A stretch of DNA of 64,000 nt from Bacteroidota bacterium (GCA_022564295.1 JADFLR010000001.1:208957-272956), one strand, 5' to 3'. Shown: positions 20,484 through 31,203, counted from the first letter of the stretch. Program-made: numbers and translations. Notes: generated from the sequence alone by a model not told the origin.

Positions 20484-21761
20484 TTAATCGATTATACTGA
20501 ATCCGGTGTATTTCCGAAGCACTTCGGGAACTTCTATGGTTCCTTTAGTTGTTTGATAGTTTTCCAATAATGAGACCATTAACCTGCTTGTTGCCAATCC
20601 GGAACCGTTTAAAGTGTGAACAAATTCAGGTTTCTTTTGCGACTCTCTTCTGAATTTAATGCTCGCACGCCTCGCCTGAAAATCCTCAAAGTTACTGCAA
20701 GATGATGCTTCGAGCCATTTGTTTTCTGCGGGAGACCACGTTTCAATATCGTAACATTTTGATGCTGAAAAACTAAGATCGCCTGTGCAAAGCAAAACTA
20801 TTCTGTATGGGATCTTTAATGCTTTTAATATGTCTTCAGCATCACTCACTATATTTTCTAATTCATCATAAGATGTTTCGGGCTTAACTAACTTAACCAT
20901 TTCGACTTTGTTGAATTGATGAACACGTAAAAATCCCTTTGCTTCTTTACCATAAGAACCTGCTTCTCTTCTGAAACATGCTGAATAACCCACATAACTT
21001 TTTGGCAGATCATTTTCATTTAAAATTTCTTTTCGGTGAAGATTTGTTATCGGAACTTCGGCAGTTGGTATTGGGTAGAGATCATCCTTTTCAATGTAGT
21101 ACATATCTTCAGCCATTTTAGGAAGCTGACCTGTGCCTTTCATGGATTCACGGTTTACGAGAAACGGTGGTAGAACTTCCGTATAACTGTGTTCGTTTAG
21201 ATGGAAGTCGAGCATAAAGTTTATTAAAGCTCTTTCAAGTGTAGCACCTTTTGCCATGTAAACCGGAAAACCCGAACCTGAAATTTTAGCTCCGCGCTCA
21301 AAATCGAGTATGTTAAGTTTTTTACCAAGCTCAACGTGATCCAAAAATTTTTTATCGCTTTCAAGTGAAAACCCTTCCGGTAACCACTCACGAACAACAA
21401 CATTTTCTTCAGCATTTTTTCCAACCGGAACAGATTCGTGCGGTAAGTTTGGGATGAGCATTAACATATCATTCAGTTTATCTTCGATGTCGCGCAATTT
21501 TGTATCAAACCCGTTAATTTGGTTTGATACCTCTTTCATTTCTGCAAGAACTGCTGTTGTATCTTCTCCGGCTTTTTTCATTTTTGGTATTTGTGAAGAC
21601 ACACTGTTCTTAATTGCTTTAAGTTTTTCAACCTGAACAATAATTTCGCGTCTTTCCTCATCAAGTTGAAGAACTTCATCAATCCTGTTTTTTTCGTTTT
21701 TAGCTTCAATGCCTTTTTTAACTTTATCGGGATTTTCTCGTATGTATTTTATATCTAACAT
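20484..21761 (-). CDS. serS: Seryl-tRNA synthetase
   Basis: 425 residues, class IIa. The N-terminal coiled-coil arm (about 30-100, many Lys/Glu) binds the long variable arm of tRNA-Ser. Motif 2 is [21 protein letters not shown] and motif 3 [19 protein letters not shown]. Residue count is normal. It lies 102 bases after leuS on the same strand, with a short TCTGCG tandem repeat between them, so two synthetases are neighbours. Confidence 0.98.
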   Translation of the reverse strand: MLDIKYIRENPDKVKKGIEAKNEKNRIDEVLQLDEERREIIVQVEKLKAIKNSVSSQIPKMKKAGEDTTAVLAEMKEVSNQINGFDTKLRDIEDKLNDMLMLIPNLPHESVPVGKNAEENVVVREWLPEGFSLESDKKFLDHVELGKKLNILDFERGAKISGSGFPVYMAKGATLERALINFMLDFHLNEHSYTEVLPPFLVNRESMKGTGQLPKMAEDMYYIEKDDLYPIPTAEVPITNLHRKEILNENDLPKSYVGYSACFRREAGSYGKEAKGFLRVHQFNKVEMVKLVKPETSYDELENIVSDAEDILKALKIPYRIVLLCTGDLSFSASKCYDIETWSPAENKWLEASSCSNFEDFQARRASIKFRRESQKKPEFVHTLNGSGLATSRLMVSLLENYQTTKGTIEVPEVLRKYTGFSIID

Positions 21762-21818
21762 TCTCTAAACTTTGTATATTTTGGAAAAGGATACAACACT
21801 TTTGACACAAATTGAATT

Positions 21819-21856
21819 GATCTGCGCTGATCTGTTTAATCTGCGTCATCTGCGTT
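21819..21856. repeat. Degenerate tandem repeat of (A/G)TCTGCG
   Basis: Between leuS and serS the sequence has four imperfect copies of a roughly 10-base ATCTGCG(T/C) unit. It looks like the dispersed CTGCG-type repeats of this group and not like a coding or regulatory site. Confidence 0.5.
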
Positions 21857-21863
21857 CTATTAA

Positions 21864-24317
21864 TTATTTAGCTACAATATTATAAATCTTATTCTTTACG
21901 TAAATTTCTTTAACTATACTTTTACCGTTGATATGCTTTAATACTTTTTCATCTTTAAACACAATTTGTTTTACATTTTCCTGTTCGCTATCAATCGGCA
22001 TTTGAATAGATGATCGTAATTTGCCATTAACCTGAACTGCTATATTCACTGAATCTTCGACAAGTCCTGCTGGATCAACTTCAAACCAAAGTGGCGATTC
22101 AAAAAGTGAATTGTTGTTTCCCAGCAACTGCCAGCACTCTTCACCCAAATGCGGTGCGAGAGGTGCAACCATTACTGCATATCTGCTTAAAACATACGCC
22201 TGAATTTCTTTCGAACAGTTATCAAGATTTTTGAGATTATTCAAAAGTTCCATCAATGCAGCAATTGCAGTATTAAAACGAAAGTGTTCAAGCTCTTCAT
22301 CAACTCTCTTTAACGTTTGATTTGTTTTTTTATAAATAAACTTTTCATCTTCAGATAATTCGGAAAGATCGTATTTATCTTTTGGTGAAACATCGCTTAA
22401 AATATTTTCGTGAGACTTGAACAGATCGTAGACTTTGTTCACAAATCTGTCTGTTCCCGAAATTCCTTTATCGCTCCAGTCACCGCCCATTTCGTAAGGA
22501 CCCATAAACATCAAATACAATCTAAATACATCCGAGCCGTAGTTTACAGTAAACTCATCGGGATTTACTACATTGTCTTTTGATTTAGACATCTTCACAC
22601 CCTGGTTTGTAATTGTTCCCTGGTGAATAAGATTCTGAAATGGTTCATCACTGTTTACTAATCCGAGATCCCGTAAGAACTTGTGAATGAATCTTGCATA
22701 TAGCAGATGCATTGTTGCATGTTCGGCACCGCCAACGTACATATCAACTGGGACCCATTTATCGGAAAGATTTTTATCAAACATTTCCGCAGAGATATCC
22801 GGATCTAAGTAACGTAAATAATACCACGATGAATCAACAAACGTATCCATCGTATCAGGATCACGTTTTGCATCTGTGCCGCACTTTGGACATTTAACAT
22901 TTATAAATTCTTCATTACGTGCAAGAGGTGAATCACCTCCCAGGCTGAAATCAACATCGTAAGGTAACTCAACCGGTAAATCATTTTCATCAACAGGTAC
23001 TTCGCCGCAAGCAGGGCAATGAATAATCGGAATTGGTGTCCCCCAATATCTTTGGCGTGAAATCAGCCAATCTCTTAACCTGTAATTAATTGTTCCTTTT
23101 CCTATGTCGTTATCTTCCAGCCACTTAATAATTTTTTTCTTTGCATCTTTTATATTAAGTCCGTCAAGAAAATCACTGTTAATTGCAGGGCCATCACCAA
23201 GAAAAGCTTTTCCTTCAAAATCATCTGGTGGCTGTACTGTCCTTACAATCGGAAGATTGAACTTTTCTGCAAACTCCCAATCTCTTTCATCCTGCCCGGG
23301 CACAGCCATTATAGCGCCTGTTCCGTATGTAGGTAAAACATAATCTGCAATCCATATGGGAATTTTTTTTTCGTTAGCAGGATTGATCGCATATGCTCCG
23401 ATTGAAACTCCGGTTTTTTCTTTTGTTGTTGATGTTCGTTCAATCTCTGTTAAAGAATTTGTAGATTCTTTGTAATCTTCAACCTGCTGTTTTTGTTTTT
23501 CAGTTGTAAGCTTATCAATTAGATGATGCTCAGGTGCTAAAACCATGTAAGTTGCACCGAACAACGTATCGGGTCTTGTTGTAAATACTTTAATTTCCTC
23601 ATCGCAGCCATCGACTAAAAAAGTTACTTCGGCTCCCACACTTTTACCAATCCAGTTGCGCTGCATAAGTTTTGTTTTATCTGGCCAATTAATTTTATCG
23701 AGACCGGCAAGCAATTCTTCGGCGTAATCGGTTATTTTAAAGAACCACTGAGAAAGATTTTTTTGTATTACTGTTGTTCCGCAACGTTCGCAAGTTCCGT
23801 CAGACTGAACTTGCTCATTTGCTAAAACGGTCTGATCTTTCGGGCACCAGTTAACAGGAGCCTTTTTACGGTAAGCAAAACCTTTTTTATAAAGCTGCAA
23901 GAAGAGCCACTGATTCCATTTATAATACTTCGGATCGCAAGTCATTAGTTCAGAATCCCAATCGTACATACAGCCAATTTTGTTTAACTGTTTACGAATA
24001 TCCTCAATATTTTTTAGTGTGCTGTCCTTCGGATGGATTCCTGTTTGAATAGCAGAATTTTCTGCCGGAAGACCAAAAGCATCGTAACCCATCGGCTCAA
24101 ATACGTTAAATCCTTTTAATTTTTTATATCGTGCCCAGGAGTCCGTAGGACCATAATTATACCAATGCCCGCAATGCAATTTTGCTCCGGATGGATAAAT
24201 AAACATTACAAGCGTGTATAATTTATTATCTGTTTTTTCGAAGTTGGTTTTGTGAACTTTTTTGTCCCCCCAATACTTCTGCCATTTTTCTTCTGTTTTT
24301 TTGTAAGGATAATTCAT
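21864..24317 (-). CDS. leuS: Leucyl-tRNA synthetase
   Basis: 817 residues, class Ia. The HIGH-equivalent is LHCGH within YPSGAKLHCGHWYNY and the KMSKS loop is VKMSKSKDN. The CP1 editing domain is present (FTTRPDTLFGATYMVLAPEH, GTGAIMAVPGQDERD). Zinc-type CxxC pairs occur at CPKDQ...CERCG, CPACG and CPKCG. WYYLRYLDP precedes the KMSKS region as usual. Start and length agree with the family. It is the first gene of a likely leuS-serS-exporter-fbp run on the minus strand. Confidence 0.98.
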   Translation of the reverse strand: MNYPYKKTEEKWQKYWGDKKVHKTNFEKTDNKLYTLVMFIYPSGAKLHCGHWYNYGPTDSWARYKKLKGFNVFEPMGYDAFGLPAENSAIQTGIHPKDSTLKNIEDIRKQLNKIGCMYDWDSELMTCDPKYYKWNQWLFLQLYKKGFAYRKKAPVNWCPKDQTVLANEQVQSDGTCERCGTTVIQKNLSQWFFKITDYAEELLAGLDKINWPDKTKLMQRNWIGKSVGAEVTFLVDGCDEEIKVFTTRPDTLFGATYMVLAPEHHLIDKLTTEKQKQQVEDYKESTNSLTEIERTSTTKEKTGVSIGAYAINPANEKKIPIWIADYVLPTYGTGAIMAVPGQDERDWEFAEKFNLPIVRTVQPPDDFEGKAFLGDGPAINSDFLDGLNIKDAKKKIIKWLEDNDIGKGTINYRLRDWLISRQRYWGTPIPIIHCPACGEVPVDENDLPVELPYDVDFSLGGDSPLARNEEFINVKCPKCGTDAKRDPDTMDTFVDSSWYYLRYLDPDISAEMFDKNLSDKWVPVDMYVGGAEHATMHLLYARFIHKFLRDLGLVNSDEPFQNLIHQGTITNQGVKMSKSKDNVVNPDEFTVNYGSDVFRLYLMFMGPYEMGGDWSDKGISGTDRFVNKVYDLFKSHENILSDVSPKDKYDLSELSEDEKFIYKKTNQTLKRVDEELEHFRFNTAIAALMELLNNLKNLDNCSKEIQAYVLSRYAVMVAPLAPHLGEECWQLLGNNNSLFESPLWFEVDPAGLVEDSVNIAVQVNGKLRSSIQMPIDSEQENVKQIVFKDEKVLKHINGKSIVKEIYVKNKIYNIVAK

Positions 24318-24400
24318 TTTTTAGCTGTTTTGGGAAAAAATCAAAAGTAAATTTAGCTAAAAGGGTAAGGATTTCAAATTAGTTAAGAAGTTAAAAGCCG

Positions 24401-24485
24401 GACATTATGAATCCCGACGTGGGGATGAAGAATCTCATTCATTATCGCAAAAGGGTTCTTCGTCGTTGCGGTCCTAAGAATGACA
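24401..24485. repeat. Intergenic repeat bounded by GACATT / AATGAC
   Basis: 85 bases starting GACATTATGAATCCCGACG and ending CCTAAGAATGACA, containing GATGAAGAATCTC as at 61505. It belongs to the TGTCA...TGACA family described in the findings and lies between leuS and the DUF1579-like gene. Confidence 0.6.
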
Positions 24486-24495
24486 CTAGAGTAGA

Positions 24496-25023
24496 TTACA
24501 TCTTAGTATAATGAATCTTCCAATTAAGCTTCCATGTAACTCCATTATCTTCAGATGATTCCCAGTTCCAGTCAAATTCATCTTTTGAGATATTATAAAA
24601 AACCATCCTCTGAATAAGTTCCTTATCATTACGACTAATTTTCCTTGAAAGGACCATTTTATTGTTTTCCATTCCACCTGTGAAAACCATGTAACCGCCC
24701 TGGTCATCAACCCAGGTTTGCTGCCATATTTTTTTTGCAGGATTATAAACCGAAAAACTTTTGCCCCTAAAATCAATACCGGGATTACCGCTAAAATTTT
24801 CTTTAATTACACAGCCATTTAAAATAGAGCTAACAAAATTTGTCCCTTCTGCTTTTGTACTGTCGGGGCTATACCATTCAACTTTCCATTCACCAATCCA
24901 GAAATCAAATTGATGTGCTTCTGGTGAAGAACAAGGTTTTTGGTTAACCTCATCTTGAGGTAAGATCGTGATGGAAAAATAAAGTATGAAAATAACGGAT
25001 ATAAAATATTTGAATTGACTCAC
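24496..25023 (-). CDS. DUF1579-like exported protein
   Basis: 175 residues with a signal peptide (YFISVIFILYFSITILPQ). The mature part begins with FDFWIGEWKVEW, the usual start of the lipocalin-like DUF1579 and related families. Conserved Trp-rich strands follow (WQQTWVDDQGGYMVFTGG and DEFDWNWESSEDNG). A beta-barrel that binds a small ligand is inferred; no ligand is known. It follows the VCBS/T9SS gene with a hairpin between them. Confidence 0.7.
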   Translation of the reverse strand: MSQFKYFISVIFILYFSITILPQDEVNQKPCSSPEAHQFDFWIGEWKVEWYSPDSTKAEGTNFVSSILNGCVIKENFSGNPGIDFRGKSFSVYNPAKKIWQQTWVDDQGGYMVFTGGMENNKMVLSRKISRNDKELIQRMVFYNISKDEFDWNWESSEDNGVTWKLNWKIHYTKM

Positions 25024-25067
25024 TGGAAATTTCTCCTTTAAAAATTAATCGAAAAGTTTCCACTGCA

Positions 25068-25099
25068 GAGCCGATATTACGGGTGGGAAATACCGGCTC
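25068..25099 (-). terminator. Hairpin after the VCBS/T9SS gene
   Basis: GAGCCGATATT (25068-25078) faces AATACCGGCTC (25089-25099): 10 of 11 pairs with a 10-base loop. It lies 38 bases past the stop of the minus-strand VCBS gene. No T-run follows, so it may be a terminator or a REP element. Confidence 0.4.
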
Positions 25100-25136
25100 C
25101 TTAAAAGCAGCAGAACCTAACCTTAACAAGGGTCAG

Positions 25137-27197
25137 CTATTTAAGTAAGATCATTTTTTTCGATGATGAGAAACTTCCTGCTTCTAAACGATAAACATAG
25201 ATACCGGAGGGCAGTTTTTCACCCCCAAAATTTAATACGTAAAATCCGGGTGTTTTTTTCTCATTCATCAAAGTAGCTACTTCTTTTCCGAGCAAATTAT
25301 AAACTTTTACAACTACCTGCGATTCGGAAGCCACGGAAAATCTAATTCTGGTAGATGGGTTAAACGGGTTCGGATAGTTCTGGAATAAATTAAAGTCGTT
25401 TGGAATCTTACCAGTCAAATCCTGTACTCCTGTTACACCATTTACAATAATATAATCAGTGCGGGTTTTTGTCTCATTATCAATTCCGTTAGAAACAGTC
25501 AGTGAAACGGAGTATGTCCCGTTACTTGAATAAGTAAAAGATGGATTCTGTTCTGTGGCATCAATAGTACCATTGTTATCAAAATCCCATTCCCAGGAAG
25601 TGATTGGTTGGTTCGGATCTGCGAGAGATAGATCGGTAAAGTTAACTGCAATAGCTCCTTCAACTTCAATTACATCAGCAGAAAAATTTGAGTTCAAATA
25701 ACCGATTGGAATTTCTTCTTCTACATCGTAAAAATCATTCGGGCTAATATTTGTTAAAAATACGGACTCACCAGATGTCCACTCTATTATAACGGAATCA
25801 ATCATTGTTGCATCACCTAATCCAAAATGAACTCTTAAGCTATTATGCCCGTTAAAATTATTCTGAGCAGAAACTTCACGAAATTGCCAGACAGGATTTC
25901 CATTTATTATTGCCTTCAATTTTACTTTGGCACCAATTGCACTTTTATTTGAGATTGATCCTGTTAGAGAAAATATAACCCAGTTGTTTCCGTTTTGAGT
26001 TTCGTTTTTGTATAAACCCCTGGAACTGTTAGAAGAGCCTGTATTGTAGAAATCAAGATCTCCATCGTTATCATAATCGCCAAGTGAGGTAGATCTTGAC
26101 CCTCCATTGAATGTAGTTTCGAGAGTAAAAGTTTCATCGCCGTTGTTTATGTAAACCCTGGCATTAGCTTCGTTTGTAAGTAAGACATCCAAATCGCCAT
26201 CATTGTCAAAGTCGCCCCAGGCGTTTCCCAGGAATGCTCCCGTTAATGTTAATTCATTATTGAGACTTGTATAGCTACCGTTATCATTTCTGTAGAATCT
26301 ATTTGGCGCACCGGAATAATTAGTTAACATTGCATCAAGATCGCCGTCATTATCATAATCAATCCAATTCCATATCTGCCCATCTTGTAAATCAGTACCG
26401 ATTGGTGCTTTAGTGATCCTTTCAAAATCCGCAACACCTGATTGAGACAGAGTATTGTTGTAAAGAAAATCTAAAGCTGCAGAACCTGCGGGTCCGCTGG
26501 CAATAAATAAATCGTAATCGCCATCCAAATCATAATCAGACCAGGTTGAAACTGTATATGGAGCAAGAACAGTTGTAAACTCGAAAGAATCGATTTGCGT
26601 GAATCTTCCATCGCCGTTGTTTTTAAAAAATCTCGATGGAATGTTCGGACTGCCTAGAAACCCACGGGGATGTGCAATTACAAGGTCGATAAAACCATCG
26701 TTGTTATAATCACCCCATGCTCCTGTCCATCCTCGGTTATCAGCATTTTCACCGATTGGTCCATCAAGAATAGGAGTAAAGCTGCCTGTTCCATCATTCT
26801 GATAAACAATTGATGGTTTCCCGGAAAGGAAAAGATCGATATCACCGTCATTGTCATAGTCTCCCCAGCTCGTGCCGTTTCCAAGTTGATTTGCACTAAT
26901 GCTTGTGAAATCATTCAGTCTTTCAAAATTTCCTCCACCAATATTTCTAAAAAGGAAATTCTTTGTTACGTAAAGATCAAGATTGCCGTCATTGTCAATA
27001 TCAATCCATGCAGCTCCGGCATAATTTCCATCCGTTGCCGTTGTTGTTACGGGATTATTTGGGTCAGTAACCTTAACGAAAGTTTGAGAAAATATGTTTG
27101 TAAAAATTCCGTTTGTTATAAAAAGGGATGCAATGAGAAAGAGAAAATATAATTTCTTTTCAATCTTGCCCCAAAATAATGAATTAACAGTCTGCAT
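25137..27197 (-). CDS. T9SS-secreted VCBS/FG-GAP repeat protein with PKD domain
   Basis: 686 residues. A signal peptide (YFLFLIASLFITNGIF) is followed by about seven VCBS/FG-GAP repeats (DYDNDGDIDLFLS and similar, about 45-410). An ASPIC/UnbV-type segment follows (VHFGLGDATMIDSVIIEW, about 455-490), then a PKD domain (SWEWDFDNNGTIDATEQNPSFTY, about 519-570). A type IX sorting domain ends the protein (FNLFQNYPNPFNPST ... GIYVYRLEAG...KKMILLK, about 605-686). It should be exported across the outer membrane and attached or released. FG-GAP repeats form a calcium-binding beta-propeller. Adhesion or carbohydrate binding is likely but unproven. It lies next to the sensor-regulator pair. Confidence 0.9.
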   Translation of the reverse strand: MQTVNSLFWGKIEKKLYFLFLIASLFITNGIFTNIFSQTFVKVTDPNNPVTTTATDGNYAGAAWIDIDNDGNLDLYVTKNFLFRNIGGGNFERLNDFTSISANQLGNGTSWGDYDNDGDIDLFLSGKPSIVYQNDGTGSFTPILDGPIGENADNRGWTGAWGDYNNDGFIDLVIAHPRGFLGSPNIPSRFFKNNGDGRFTQIDSFEFTTVLAPYTVSTWSDYDLDGDYDLFIASGPAGSAALDFLYNNTLSQSGVADFERITKAPIGTDLQDGQIWNWIDYDNDGDLDAMLTNYSGAPNRFYRNDNGSYTSLNNELTLTGAFLGNAWGDFDNDGDLDVLLTNEANARVYINNGDETFTLETTFNGGSRSTSLGDYDNDGDLDFYNTGSSNSSRGLYKNETQNGNNWVIFSLTGSISNKSAIGAKVKLKAIINGNPVWQFREVSAQNNFNGHNSLRVHFGLGDATMIDSVIIEWTSGESVFLTNISPNDFYDVEEEIPIGYLNSNFSADVIEVEGAIAVNFTDLSLADPNQPITSWEWDFDNNGTIDATEQNPSFTYSSNGTYSVSLTVSNGIDNETKTRTDYIIVNGVTGVQDLTGKIPNDFNLFQNYPNPFNPSTRIRFSVASESQVVVKVYNLLGKEVATLMNEKKTPGFYVLNFGGEKLPSGIYVYRLEAGSFSSSKKMILLK

Positions 27198-27393
27198 TAA
27201 ATCACCTCATTATGTTGTTTAAAAATTTAGTTTTCTGTTGTAATGATACTTTTGAAAGTCAATAAATAGTATCCTACAAAATGGGTGATTTTTCTATGAA
27301 CACTTAGGAGTCAGGAAAGAGGAATTATTGGAAAGAAAAGGATTTTGTATGGGAGATTCACATATTACTACAAGAGCAGTCAGAATAATATTT

Positions 27394-28029
27394 TTATATC
27401 AACCTATCCTTAGTAGCTTTCTCAATAGCCGCAGCTTTAGAGTGCACATTTAATTTTTGGTAAATGTTTTTAATGTGTGTGCGGACAGTTTCTTTATTAA
27501 TGTACAGTTCATCAGCAATCATTGTGTAGCTTTTGCCTCTGGATAGATGTTGAAGTACTTCTGTTTCGCGGGAGGAAAGCGGCGAATCAGTACTTCGTTG
27601 AAATGATCGAATAACCAGTCTTGCAATGTTCGTGCTCATCGGCGCACCACCGTTCCGTACTTCATTAATAGCTTCAATCAATCTTTGTGGAGATATGTTT
27701 TTAGTTAAATATCCTGTTGCCCCGGCACAAAGGGCATTAAATACTATTTCACCTTCATCGTGAACTGTAACCGTGAGTATATCAATATTCGGTCTTAAAT
27801 TTTTTATTCTTTTAATACCCTCAATGCCGGAGATGCCGGGAAGACCTATATCCATTAATATTATATCAGGATCATCCGCTGCTAACCGCTTTATTGCTTC
27901 TTCGCAGTTATCGTAATCTGCAATGCAAATGAATCTTTCATTATCATTAAGAAGCGAAACGAAACTTCCTCTAATCACGTCATCGTCTTCAACGATAACA
28001 ATTCTTACGAGTCCTTCATTATCTGCCAT
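27394..28029 (-). CDS. NarL/LuxR-family response regulator
   Basis: 211 residues: receiver domain (phosphoacceptor Asp in DPDIILMDIGLPG near residue 57, VEDDDVIR acidic pocket, switch Thr in TVTVHD) and a LuxR helix-turn-helix (LSSRETEVLQHLSRGKSYTMIADEL...KETVRTHIKNIYQKLNV). It binds DNA as a dimer after phosphorylation. The Reg_prop histidine kinase ends 54 bases upstream on the same strand and is its likely partner. Targets are not visible; the adjacent T9SS protein gene (25137-27197) is one candidate. Confidence 0.93.
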   Translation of the reverse strand: MADNEGLVRIVIVEDDDVIRGSFVSLLNDNERFICIADYDNCEEAIKRLAADDPDIILMDIGLPGISGIEGIKRIKNLRPNIDILTVTVHDEGEIVFNALCAGATGYLTKNISPQRLIEAINEVRNGGAPMSTNIARLVIRSFQRSTDSPLSSRETEVLQHLSRGKSYTMIADELYINKETVRTHIKNIYQKLNVHSKAAAIEKATKDRLI

Positions 28030-28083
28030 ATTTAAAGGGTTAAAATGAATCCGGTTAATTGTTTTAACAGCAGGAAATATCTG

Positions 28084-31000
28084 CTAATTATAAATTAACG
28101 ATTTAATCGGAAACTTTCCCTTAAATATAATTTTTGTCCCTTTGCCTGGTTGAGTATCAATTAGTAAAGATGAGTCGAGTTTCTCCGCACGTCTCTGCAT
28201 ATTATTAATACCGTTCCCTTTACTTTCAATATTTTGCGGAAAGCCGGTACCGTTATCTTCAAGATAAATTTCCAAATCATTCCCCTCAATATGTGTTACA
28301 AAACTTACCCTGTTGCCATTGGAATGTTTGAGCGAGTTGTTCATTCCTTCCTTGAAAATAAGTATGAGATGTCTTTTCCATTCTATACTTAATGATGCTG
28401 ATTGAAGTTTTTCATCCAGTCCAATCACCTCAAAATCAACTTTGGTATTACTGTAAAGTTCATCACCAAAATCCTTTAAACGAATTAGAAGTTCGTACAA
28501 TGAATCCTGTTGCGGATCAATTGCCCAGATGAAATCTTTTGTACCATCGTAAAGCTGAGAGGAATTATTGCCAATCTGATCAAGCAAATTTGATATATCT
28601 GAAAATGTATTGCCTAACTCTCGTTTAATTAATTCTGTTAAGAGAGAAATCCTTGTTAAACGATGACCGAGTTCATCATGAAAATCGATTGCAGTTTTTC
28701 TTCTTATTCTTTCACCCTCTTTTTCTTTTATTTTTTCTATTTCAACTGCACGATTCACTTTTGATCTTACAATTAGTTTATGTGTGATAATAGAAACTGA
28801 AACGAGTATGAGCAATATGATTAAATAAAACCAAAACGTTTGCCAGAAAGGAGGGTGGATGATAAACGAAACTGCAGCTTCATTGCTACTCCAAACACCA
28901 TAGCCGTTGGTGCCTTTAACAAGAAGAGTATAATCACCGGGTGAAAGGTTTTGTATTTTAATAGTATTCGTCATTCCGAGATACGTCCAATCGTGGTCCC
29001 CTGATAACTTATATTTAAAACTCGTTTTTTCGGGCATACTGTAATCAAAAGAGACAACTTTAATTTCAAGATTGTTTTTATGCGGATTTAGTTCTATAAC
29101 ATCGCTGTTTAAAAGAATATTTTCTTTTCCCCCGTATTCATTTATGACATTGAAAGAAGAAATTACAATAGGGCTGTTGTAATCGTTAATTTGCACATCT
29201 TCCGTATAAAATAAATTCAATCCATCTTTCCCGCCAAAATAAACTTTGCTATCTCTTCCTTTCAAATAAACTCCCTGCCGGAATAAGTTACTTTGCAGTC
29301 CGTCATCTTTGTCAAAATTTTTAAAAGAATTTTCCTTCGGATTGAAATGAGAAATGCCTTTATAGGTACTAAGCCACAACTCTTTATTTTCATCCTCAAT
29401 AATTCCGCAGATAACATCATTCGGCAGACCGTCTTTTTCAAGCAATGCGGTAAATGAATTTGTTTCGGGATTAAAAATGTTTAGCCCACGTGCAGTTCCA
29501 ATCAACAGTTTTCCACTTGAGGCTTCCTGAATGGAATAAACATAATTATTGCTGATTGATGAAGGGTTATTTAACTCCTGAACAAATGATGTAAAGCTGC
29601 TATCTGCTCTGTTGAATAAGTGTAAACCACCGAAAGTCCCTATCCAAATATTCCCTTCTATGTCTTCATAGAGTGAGAGGATATAATTTGCCGCACTGTT
29701 TTGTGAATCTTCAGCTCCGGGTGAAATATGTTCAAGCTTTCTATCCTTAAATATGTACAACCCGCTGCTGTACGTTCCAATCCAGAGTGTTTCGTTTGAG
29801 TCGATCATCAAATTGTTGAGTGACAAATTTACTAATTCTTTGCGCTGCCTTTGGTTCATCACTTCAAATATTTTATTCGTAAACTGATTATACTTAAAAA
29901 TTCTATCATGCAAGGAAACTATAATTATGTTATTGCTATCAACTGTAACCGCAGTGATATTCTGATCTCTCAACAAGCGATGATTTATTCTTTCGATTTT
30001 GTTTGAAGCAGGATCATATTTATTCAAACCACTTGATGTTCCTATCCAGATATTTCCGCTTTTATCTTCTGCAAGTGAAGTTATAACATTACTACTTAAA
30101 TAATTAATGTTATCCTGTTTATATTGAAGCAATGCGAAGTTGGGTTTTCTGTTAATCAATTTTGAAATACCGGATTGATACGAGTTAATCCATAGTACTC
30201 CTGATTTGTCTTCAAAAACTGTTTTGATGAAATTTCCACTTAACGAATTAGGGTTTTCAGAGCGGCTGTAAGTTTCGTAAGTGCTATTTAAACTGTTGAA
30301 TTTTACCAGTCCGATTGTTGTTCCTAACCATATCATTTTGTTATGATCTGTTGCAATGGATTTAATATGTAATTGTGGAAGAGATTCTTCGGGATGGAAT
30401 TCATTACTTCTTTTATTGAAATAGTATAATCCATTTGAAGTCCCGATAAGTAAATTATTTCGAGAGTAATCATTTATATTCAAAACGAAAATTTGCTTTG
30501 ATGATTTTTTATCATCCGGAATATTGTAAGTAACAAAATCGTCAGAACCTGATGAGTATTTTGAAAGACCTAATGGACTTGCAGCCCATACATTTCCTCC
30601 CCTATCTGTAATTAAATACCAGATTGGTGCAGCTCTTTGTGAACTATCACTATGCACTAAATAATAAGTAGTAAACTTATTTTGAGACGGATCATATTTG
30701 TTGATTCCACCTCTTTCCGTTCCCAACCAGATATTTCCTTTGTCGTCTTCAGTTATTGCCCAAACAATATTATCGGATATTCCATCAGGATTCGAAGAAT
30801 CGTAAACGAATCTTGTGAATTTTGTGCGTTGACGATTAAGCATGTTCAATCCACCGCCCCAGGTTCCAATCCATAGATTACCTTTGCTGTCTTCGTAAAG
30901 AGAGACAATATCATCGAATGAAATGGACTCGGAATTTTCGGGATTGTAATTAAAAGTTTTGTAATCTCTGCCATCATATCTCACAAGACCGTACATTGTT

Positions 31001-31203
31001 CCAAACCATAAATAACCTTCGTAGTCCTGCATCATCGCAAATGTCAAATCGAGGGCAACACCTTTATCCAATGGAAGGCGAATAAACCTTGGTTCTTCAT
31101 TCTGGCTTAGAACTGCGGCATGCATAATGAAAATTAATAGAATAATTAATAGTCTTTTTTTGTGAGGATTATGAATCCAGAGTGTTTGCAATATTTTATT
31201 CAT
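28084..31203 (-). CDS. Reg_prop/Y_Y_Y sensor histidine kinase
   Basis: 1039 residues. An N-terminal signal/anchor (LLIILLIFIMHAAVLS) leads into two seven-bladed propellers of Reg_prop repeats (about 45-690, repeated NIWIGT/GNLWIGTWGGG motifs) and a Y_Y_Y domain (about 700-780). A membrane helix follows (about 790-812, FWFYLIILLILVSVSIITHKLI). The HisKA_3 H-box is AIDFHDELGHRLT (His near residue 838), and the ATPase domain (EGMNNSLKH, LEDNGTGFPQ, GNGINNM) ends the chain. Such kinases sense ligands, often glycans, in the periplasm. The separate response regulator follows 54 bases later. Confidence 0.94.
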   Translation of the reverse strand: MNKILQTLWIHNPHKKRLLIILLIFIMHAAVLSQNEEPRFIRLPLDKGVALDLTFAMMQDYEGYLWFGTMYGLVRYDGRDYKTFNYNPENSESISFDDIVSLYEDSKGNLWIGTWGGGLNMLNRQRTKFTRFVYDSSNPDGISDNIVWAITEDDKGNIWLGTERGGINKYDPSQNKFTTYYLVHSDSSQRAAPIWYLITDRGGNVWAASPLGLSKYSSGSDDFVTYNIPDDKKSSKQIFVLNINDYSRNNLLIGTSNGLYYFNKRSNEFHPEESLPQLHIKSIATDHNKMIWLGTTIGLVKFNSLNSTYETYSRSENPNSLSGNFIKTVFEDKSGVLWINSYQSGISKLINRKPNFALLQYKQDNINYLSSNVITSLAEDKSGNIWIGTSSGLNKYDPASNKIERINHRLLRDQNITAVTVDSNNIIIVSLHDRIFKYNQFTNKIFEVMNQRQRKELVNLSLNNLMIDSNETLWIGTYSSGLYIFKDRKLEHISPGAEDSQNSAANYILSLYEDIEGNIWIGTFGGLHLFNRADSSFTSFVQELNNPSSISNNYVYSIQEASSGKLLIGTARGLNIFNPETNSFTALLEKDGLPNDVICGIIEDENKELWLSTYKGISHFNPKENSFKNFDKDDGLQSNLFRQGVYLKGRDSKVYFGGKDGLNLFYTEDVQINDYNSPIVISSFNVINEYGGKENILLNSDVIELNPHKNNLEIKVVSFDYSMPEKTSFKYKLSGDHDWTYLGMTNTIKIQNLSPGDYTLLVKGTNGYGVWSSNEAAVSFIIHPPFWQTFWFYLIILLILVSVSIITHKLIVRSKVNRAVEIEKIKEKEGERIRRKTAIDFHDELGHRLTRISLLTELIKRELGNTFSDISNLLDQIGNNSSQLYDGTKDFIWAIDPQQDSLYELLIRLKDFGDELYSNTKVDFEVIGLDEKLQSASLSIEWKRHLILIFKEGMNNSLKHSNGNRVSFVTHIEGNDLEIYLEDNGTGFPQNIESKGNGINNMQRRAEKLDSSLLIDTQPGKGTKIIFKGKFPIKSLIYN

